Assembly: GCA_029721515.1 (NCBI GenBank)
Contig: CM056570.1
Location: 725,001-789,000 of the forward strand
DNA length: 64,000 bases
Source: Synanceia verrucosa
Taxonomy: Eukaryota > Chordata > Actinopteri > Perciformes > Synanceiidae
Direction: 5' to 3'
Shown piece after piece: positions 59,095 through 64,000 of the stretch (its first letter is position 1; the number at the start of each line of letters is the position of its first letter). The notes under the pieces are model-generated. The model made no database searches. It was given only the letters and a program-made list of their open reading frames with translations, and was not told the origin of the DNA. A program made the translations under genes and the position numbers.

Positions 59095-59300
59095 TCATCT
59101 TTGTTGAGTCAATGAGGCAGAAACATCATTTAAACGCCTCTGAGGGAAATAAGAAGAGCTGCTTCATGGCTCATCTATCATGTGGAGAAAAGAAGGAAAA
59201 TGCTCTAAAATACAAAATACATAAATTCAAAGAGGAATGTCATCAAAACATGAGAGAGCAGAGAAAACAATGCAGAAAACATCTTTATGACGTTAAATAA
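59095..59300 (+). other. Possible terminal exon of an unknown transcript
   Basis: A good acceptor (CACTGTTTTCTCCTGCAG) is followed by about 200 nt open to a TAA at 59298-59300 and then by overlapping AATAAA signals (near 59297 and 59313). The encoded stretch is basic and charged (EKKENALKYKIHKFKEECHQ) and matches no family I recognise. It could be the last exon of a lineage-specific gene, a lncRNA exon, or chance. No partner exon was found with confidence. Confidence 0.25.
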
Positions 59301-61028
59301 AAAATGAAATAATAAAAAATCCTCTCTGCCTCCCTCCATGTTTGTGTCATTTTAATGAATGAACGTCTCTTCAGATTCACTCTCAGCCTGTGGCGCTTTT
59401 ATCAGTTGCCATGGCGACGGGGAGGGATGGAGGAGAGGTGATGTAGACTGGTGGTCCTCACTGACAGTAAACATCATTTATTCTCCTGTTTGCTGTCAGT
59501 GTTTGTAGAGACAACATCTGGACAGATGTGAGAGAGAAGAAACAGGAAGTGAACACTGAACTTGACCTTCTTTGACCTTCTTTGACTTATTTTGACGTAT
59601 CGTCCCTTATTAGAATAAAGGCAGAATCATTATCACTGCACGGAAAAACTTTCACTAAAGATTCACTAAAGTTCAGAAACTTCATTTCCTGCTGAGTTAA
59701 CATCTGGACGCTTCGCTCAGAGCTTTTTTTTAATCAGTTTTCAGTTTGTCTTTATGTCAAATTAAAGAACATCTTTCTGCTTCAGTTCAGCGTCACTTCC
59801 TGTCCTCCTCCGGTTCAACGATCAGATAAAAAAGATCCTGCTGTGAATTATTATTTATTAAAAGAAATCAAAATAAAATAATAACAACACCGACTGCTTG
59901 AGTCGATGTTTGTTAAGAGTCAATGATACTGAGGGTTTCTGGTTATTCACATATTTAAGAATTAACATGAGAAATATATCAAGTTAAGATAAGAGGTGCA
60001 GATCAATAACTAAGACAGATCACTTTAAAAAAAAAAAACAACAACAACAAAATGCATCACATGAGGATTCATCCGCCACTGAAAATAGTCCCCAGTTTGT
60101 TTGGTAAAACTGATGCTTAAAGTGTTCTTAGTGTTTAAGGGATGTTTCCTGTGTTAATACGTGCTGGTGGTAAAAGTGCTAAAGTGTTAGCTCTATGTCC
60201 TCCAACATAATTAAGAGAAAGTATGAGAGGACGTGCCTGTCTCAGATTAAGGTGTAAGGTGTCCATCACTCTTCTTAAATGAAGGTCTGAAGCTCTCACA
60301 CCTTCATTTAAAACGTCCTGACCGTGCTGCAGGTGACGGAGCGTCACACATTTTATTTTCAAATCAGGAACAAGGTGGTGAGGAGAAGTTAAAATGGATG
60401 TGCAGAGATTCAGAAGGAGGCCGTGGTGAGAAGAGTCATGTTCGCTGTGTGGAGGTAAAATAAGAGATGATGATGGTGGAAATATGTGGTGCAGAAGAGA
60501 CTTTAGTGTTGGAGCAACATGTCAGCGCTCAGACTGAAGACATGAATCCATGATGCAGCTGCTTCCTGTCTCATTAACTAAATCACTAAGGACTAAATCG
60601 ACATACAGTGAGATGTGTTTGAAGTGGCTTCATAATTGGTGCTCGCTAATTCAGCACAAATTGAAAGTGATATTCAGATTTTCAGAGCTTTATTTATTCC
60701 AGGATCAGAATTAATTACATTCACGGCAACACGACACTGAGCTCTAATTGGACGACTCGTCTGTGTCTGAATGTATTTGATTAGAGCGAAAACAAGCCGA
60801 GTGTTTCTGAACGACACGACGGCAAACGATGCGTTCAAAAAAAGGACGACGAGAGAAGTCTTTAAAGGGGGAGGAGGAGGAAAATCACGTCCAATTATCA
60901 GCTGCTGCCTCGTTTATTTGATGTTTGGTGAACGTGAATCAGTCAAACCGTCTTTCCAACAAACTGTCCAACAAACGAGTCCAGCAAGAGTCCAGCAAGA
61001 GTCCAGCAGGTCGGACGATCAGTGACGA

Positions 61029-61428
61029 ACGCTGCTAACCTTTAGCTGCTCTGCTAACCATTAGCTGCTCTGCTAACCTTTAGCTGCTCTGCTAACCATT
61101 AGCTGCTCTGCTAACCTTTAGCTGCTCTGCTAACCTTTAGCTGCTCTGCTAACCGTTAGCTGCTCTGCTAACCTTTAGCTGCTCTGCTAACCATTAGCTG
61201 CTCTGCTAACCTTTAGCTGTTCTGCTAACCTTTAGCTGCTCTGCTAACCATTAGCTGCTCTGCTAACCTTTAGCTGCTCTGCTAACCTTTAGCTGCTCTG
61301 CTAACCATTAGCTGCTCTGCTAACCTTTAGCTGCTCTGCTAACCTTTAGCTGCTCTGCTAACCTTTAGCTGCTCTGCTAACCTTTAGCTGCTCTGCTAAC
61401 CATTAGCTGCTCTGCTAACCATTAGCTG
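61029..61428. repeat. 19-bp minisatellite (TGCTAACCTTTAGCTGCTC)n, about 21 units
   Basis: The unit alternates between CCTTTAGC, CCATTAGC and one CCGTTAGC. Each unit contains GCTAA and TTAGC as a small inverted repeat around a 2- to 3-bp spacer. Confidence 0.96.
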
Positions 61429-61684
61429 AGCTCACAATAGTTTCAGTAAAATATGGGCTGATTAGCAGGAGCTGCTTTTACAGAGAAAGTGTTGGAGTGG
61501 AAATAAAGGAGGAAGGTTTGTTTGTTTCCTGTGTTCTGGACGACCAGGTAAAAAAGTCAAGTGTCCAAAATCACATGAGCTGACTGATGGAAATGAGATG
61601 ATTGACTGAAAAGCAATATAATAAATATCTAACTGCTTAAAAACAACAGTGACATCAGGTGTTTAACTCACTGAGTTCCAGCTG

Positions 61685-61921
61685 TTTTATAAAACACAAA
61701 GTGTCTTGTTCCAGTGTTTTTGTCCATTTTCAGTCATATTTCTAGACCCACAGAATATTTAGTACTATGACTCTGAAAACACTGAACAGCTCAAATGAAA
61801 GAAGAGACTCTCTATTTCATCATGAAAAAAATGTTTGTTTTTACCTTGTTCCATTCTTGTTTTATCAGAGGTAGAGTAGAGGACACTTTCACCAAACTTT
61901 TTCTCCACATTCTGTTTGTTT
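61685..61921 (-). mobile_element. Dispersed repeat, copy B (inverted relative to copy A)
   Basis: It begins TTTTATAAAACACAAAGTGT and ends near ATTCTGTTTGTTT. It is the reverse complement of 28274-28517 with minor changes: copy B lacks about 6 bp in the GTTGATTTTGGTG segment. Family unknown; no coding content. Confidence 0.85.
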
Positions 61922-62834
61922 GTCTTATTTTGCTGCCTTAAAAATATATTAAAAATACACACAGACCATGCTAACAAAGTGCTTCAGTGTTTTGGCTGTG
62001 GAGTGTCTCAGATAATCTCAGATAATCTCAGATAATCTCAGATGAACTCAGATGATCTCTCCACCATCTGTCGCTGACAAACACTCCAACCTGCTGAACG
62101 TGTCTGATGACTTATAGATCATGTGAAATATGTGCGACCACACGTCTGGATCATAAACATCCATAAGAAGCATCTGCTGCAGCCCGAATCCTCTCTGTCT
62201 GATCGTCATTAATCAACAGGAAGCTGCCGATCAATACATCAGGATAACTGATCCAATGTCAAAGACAGACAGAGCGCTTGAGGAAACATGTTTCCCTCTA
62301 AACCTGATGAATGAAACGACTGTTTCCCTAAACCTAAACAAGCAGCAGAGTCAAAACTAGAGACAGCTCTGATACGAGATTCAACGTATTTTAAGAAAAA
62401 AAAAAACTGGTACAAAACTAAAAAAATAAAGCACTCTGAAATATGTTAGAATCTACTTTTTTCCCTGATTGTGTCATTCCAGATATCATTTTAATGAGAG
62501 CGCTTGTTCATCCTGGTGGATTAATCATTACAGAAACATGAAAACTAATCAGTGAGACTGTTCATTTAGAGCAGAGCTGCAGCATTATATCTTTATATAT
62601 TCTGAGATTATCTGTTAATGTGTAGCATCCTCCTCTTCTCTTCTTTCCTCCTCTCACATCACTTATATCCAACATAAGAAGGAAAGGACAGCTTTTAATA
62701 TCTCCCACACAGCCTGAGGTCAGTGAACGCAGCGTTAGATTCTTTATCTGATCTTCAAATCAACATTTTTTTTCTGTTTCATTCATTTCTCTTCTTTTAA
62801 AGCTTGAAACCTAAAAGTCAGTCCTGCTACTGTC

Positions 62835-63309
62835 CACCTCTCTTCTTCTTCTCTTCTTCCTCTCCTCTCTATCCTCTCCCTCTCTTCTCCCTCTCTTCTT
62901 CATCTCTTCTCTATCCTCTCCCTCTCCTCTTCCTCTCCTCTCTATCCTCTCCCTCTCCTCTTCCTCTCTTCTTCCTTTCCTCTTCTTCTCTTCTTCCTCT
63001 CCTCTCTATCCTCTCCCTCTCCTCTTCCTTTCCTCTTCTTCTCTTCTTCCTCTCCCTCTCTTCTTTCTCTCCTATCTATCCTCTCCCTCTCTTCTTCTTC
63101 TCTTCTTCCTCTCCTCTCTATCCTCTCCCTCTCTTCCTCTCCCTCTCTTCTTCTTCTCTTCTTCCTCTCCTCTATATCCTCTCCCTCTCTTCTTCTTCTC
63201 CTCTTCCTCTCCTCTCTATCCTCTCCCTCTCTTCCTCTCCCTCTCTTCTTCTTCTCTTCTTCCTCTCCTCTATATCCTCTCCCTCTCTTCTTCTTCTCCT
63301 CCTCCTCTC
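62835..63309. repeat. CT-rich array (CCTCTCCTCTCTATCCTCTC blocks)
   Basis: About 475 bp of almost pure pyrimidine, with blocks of CTTCTTCTCTTCTTCCTCTC, CTCTATCCTCTCCCTCTC and similar. Larger blocks ending CTATATCCTCTCC recur near 63173 and 63270. The Leu/Ser/Pro frame across it is an artefact. Confidence 0.95.
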
Positions 63310-64000
63310 ATGTGTCATGGGTGAATTCACATCTTTAGGTCTGATGCTATTTTTAAATTCTTCCACACTTGAAGAAATATGTTCCATCATGTTTTATTAT
63401 TGCCTCATGTCTGCAGGAAAAACAGTTGAACAGCATCATAAATTATCTAGAAAAGTCTGGATAGATAGGTGCTCACAAGGTGTTACTGACTGTTTTTTGA
63501 ATGTGAGCAGGCTGTGAAACCTGTTCTTTGCTTGTTGTGGGTGAAAAATAAATTTAATAATCATCCAGCAGGAGGAAACATGATGTAGTTTTTAGGTTTT
63601 CAGAGTGGAAACGAGCTGCTGGAGAAGCTAAAGAACATGGATGGATGATGATCAGTGATGTTCACGTCACCTGCCAGAGGTCATCATGTCATCATATTAA
63701 ACCCTGCATCCACTGGAAATATTCTGTGTCCCTGCCAAGGACGGTCCTAAAACAATTAGAAAATAAAAACAAAACTACATGAATTTATCACATATTTAGA
63801 GGATTTTTAGGATCTCAAACCAACAGAAACATGAGAGGAACTTTACCCACTTTAACAGCTTGTTTTAGTCATGAATCAGTCACTTTCTGCTGATAGAGAG
63901 AGGTTTGGCCCTAACGCTTCAAACTGCACTGATTTACTTTAACAGTCCAGTGTATTGTGTGGTTCTGTAAATATATGGATGAGTCTAACTGGTTTATTTG

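Larger units (their letters stand above)
53231..64000. other. Intergenic region right of NMBR
   Basis: No confident gene was found. It holds the GATAA array (53957-54657), AT microsatellites (56768-56818 and 57034-57140), a TGGTCTGA array (57318-58610), a 19-mer array (61029-61428), a dispersed repeat copy (61685-61921) and a CT-rich array (62835-63309). The only coding-like stretch is the possible terminal exon at 59095-59300. Confidence 0.75.

Noticed and set aside
60135..60362. 75-codon minus-strand frame
   Set aside because: No motif or family match and no regulatory context; treated as chance.

Overview
The window is vertebrate nuclear DNA, most probably from a ray-finned (teleost) fish. 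It holds three genes split by GT-AG introns, with long AT-rich non-coding DNA between them, very large tandem-repeat arrays and a typical fish hAT-type miniature transposon. No bacterial, phage or plasmid feature is present. Gene names were assigned by reading the exons in frame and recognising the families. The order VTA1 - GJE1 - NMBR, with VTA1 and GJE1 on one strand and NMBR on the other, matches the conserved vertebrate neighbourhood (human 6q24), which supports all three calls.

Layout. (1) 1-22298, minus strand: the 5' part of VTA1, an ESCRT-III/VPS4 cofactor. Coding exons 1-3 are at 22298-22208, 7227-7133 and 482-355; the rest lies beyond the left edge. Intron 1 is about 15 kb and carries a 1.56-kb GGTACC-bearing minisatellite and a 3.5-kb 16-mer minisatellite. 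Intron 2 carries a 15-mer array and a complete hAT-type MITE with perfect 8-bp target duplications. A compact promoter with CCAAT, CRE and ETS-like motifs lies just upstream of the ATG. (2) 22300-26956: intergenic, no gene seen. (3) 26957-29158, minus strand: GJE1 (connexin 23), complete in four exons, 205 residues, with only two cysteines per extracellular loop as expected for this unusual connexin. (4) 29159-34542: divergent intergenic region with a 2.5-kb octamer array and an 18-mer array next to NMBR. (5) 34543-51170, plus strand: NMBR, a bombesin-family GPCR, 396 residues. It has five coding exons instead of the three of mammalian bombesin receptors. One extra intron, in the second extracellular loop, is almost entirely repeat: about 3 kb of GGT/AGT triplets followed by a roughly 370-nt pyrimidine tract ending at the acceptor. 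(6) 51171-about 53230: probable NMBR 3'UTR with an 820-bp ATGG array. (7) about 53230-64000: intergenic, four more arrays, no confident gene.

The genes do not form a pathway. VTA1 acts in endosomal sorting, GJE1 in a lens-associated gap-junction-like channel and NMBR in peptide signalling; they are linked only by conserved synteny. The most notable features are the two extra NMBR introns, the repeat-built intron 2 with more than 30 consensus-like splice donors, and the amount of tandem repeat: about a dozen arrays, roughly 15 kb or nearly a quarter of the window. No new multi-gene system was found.
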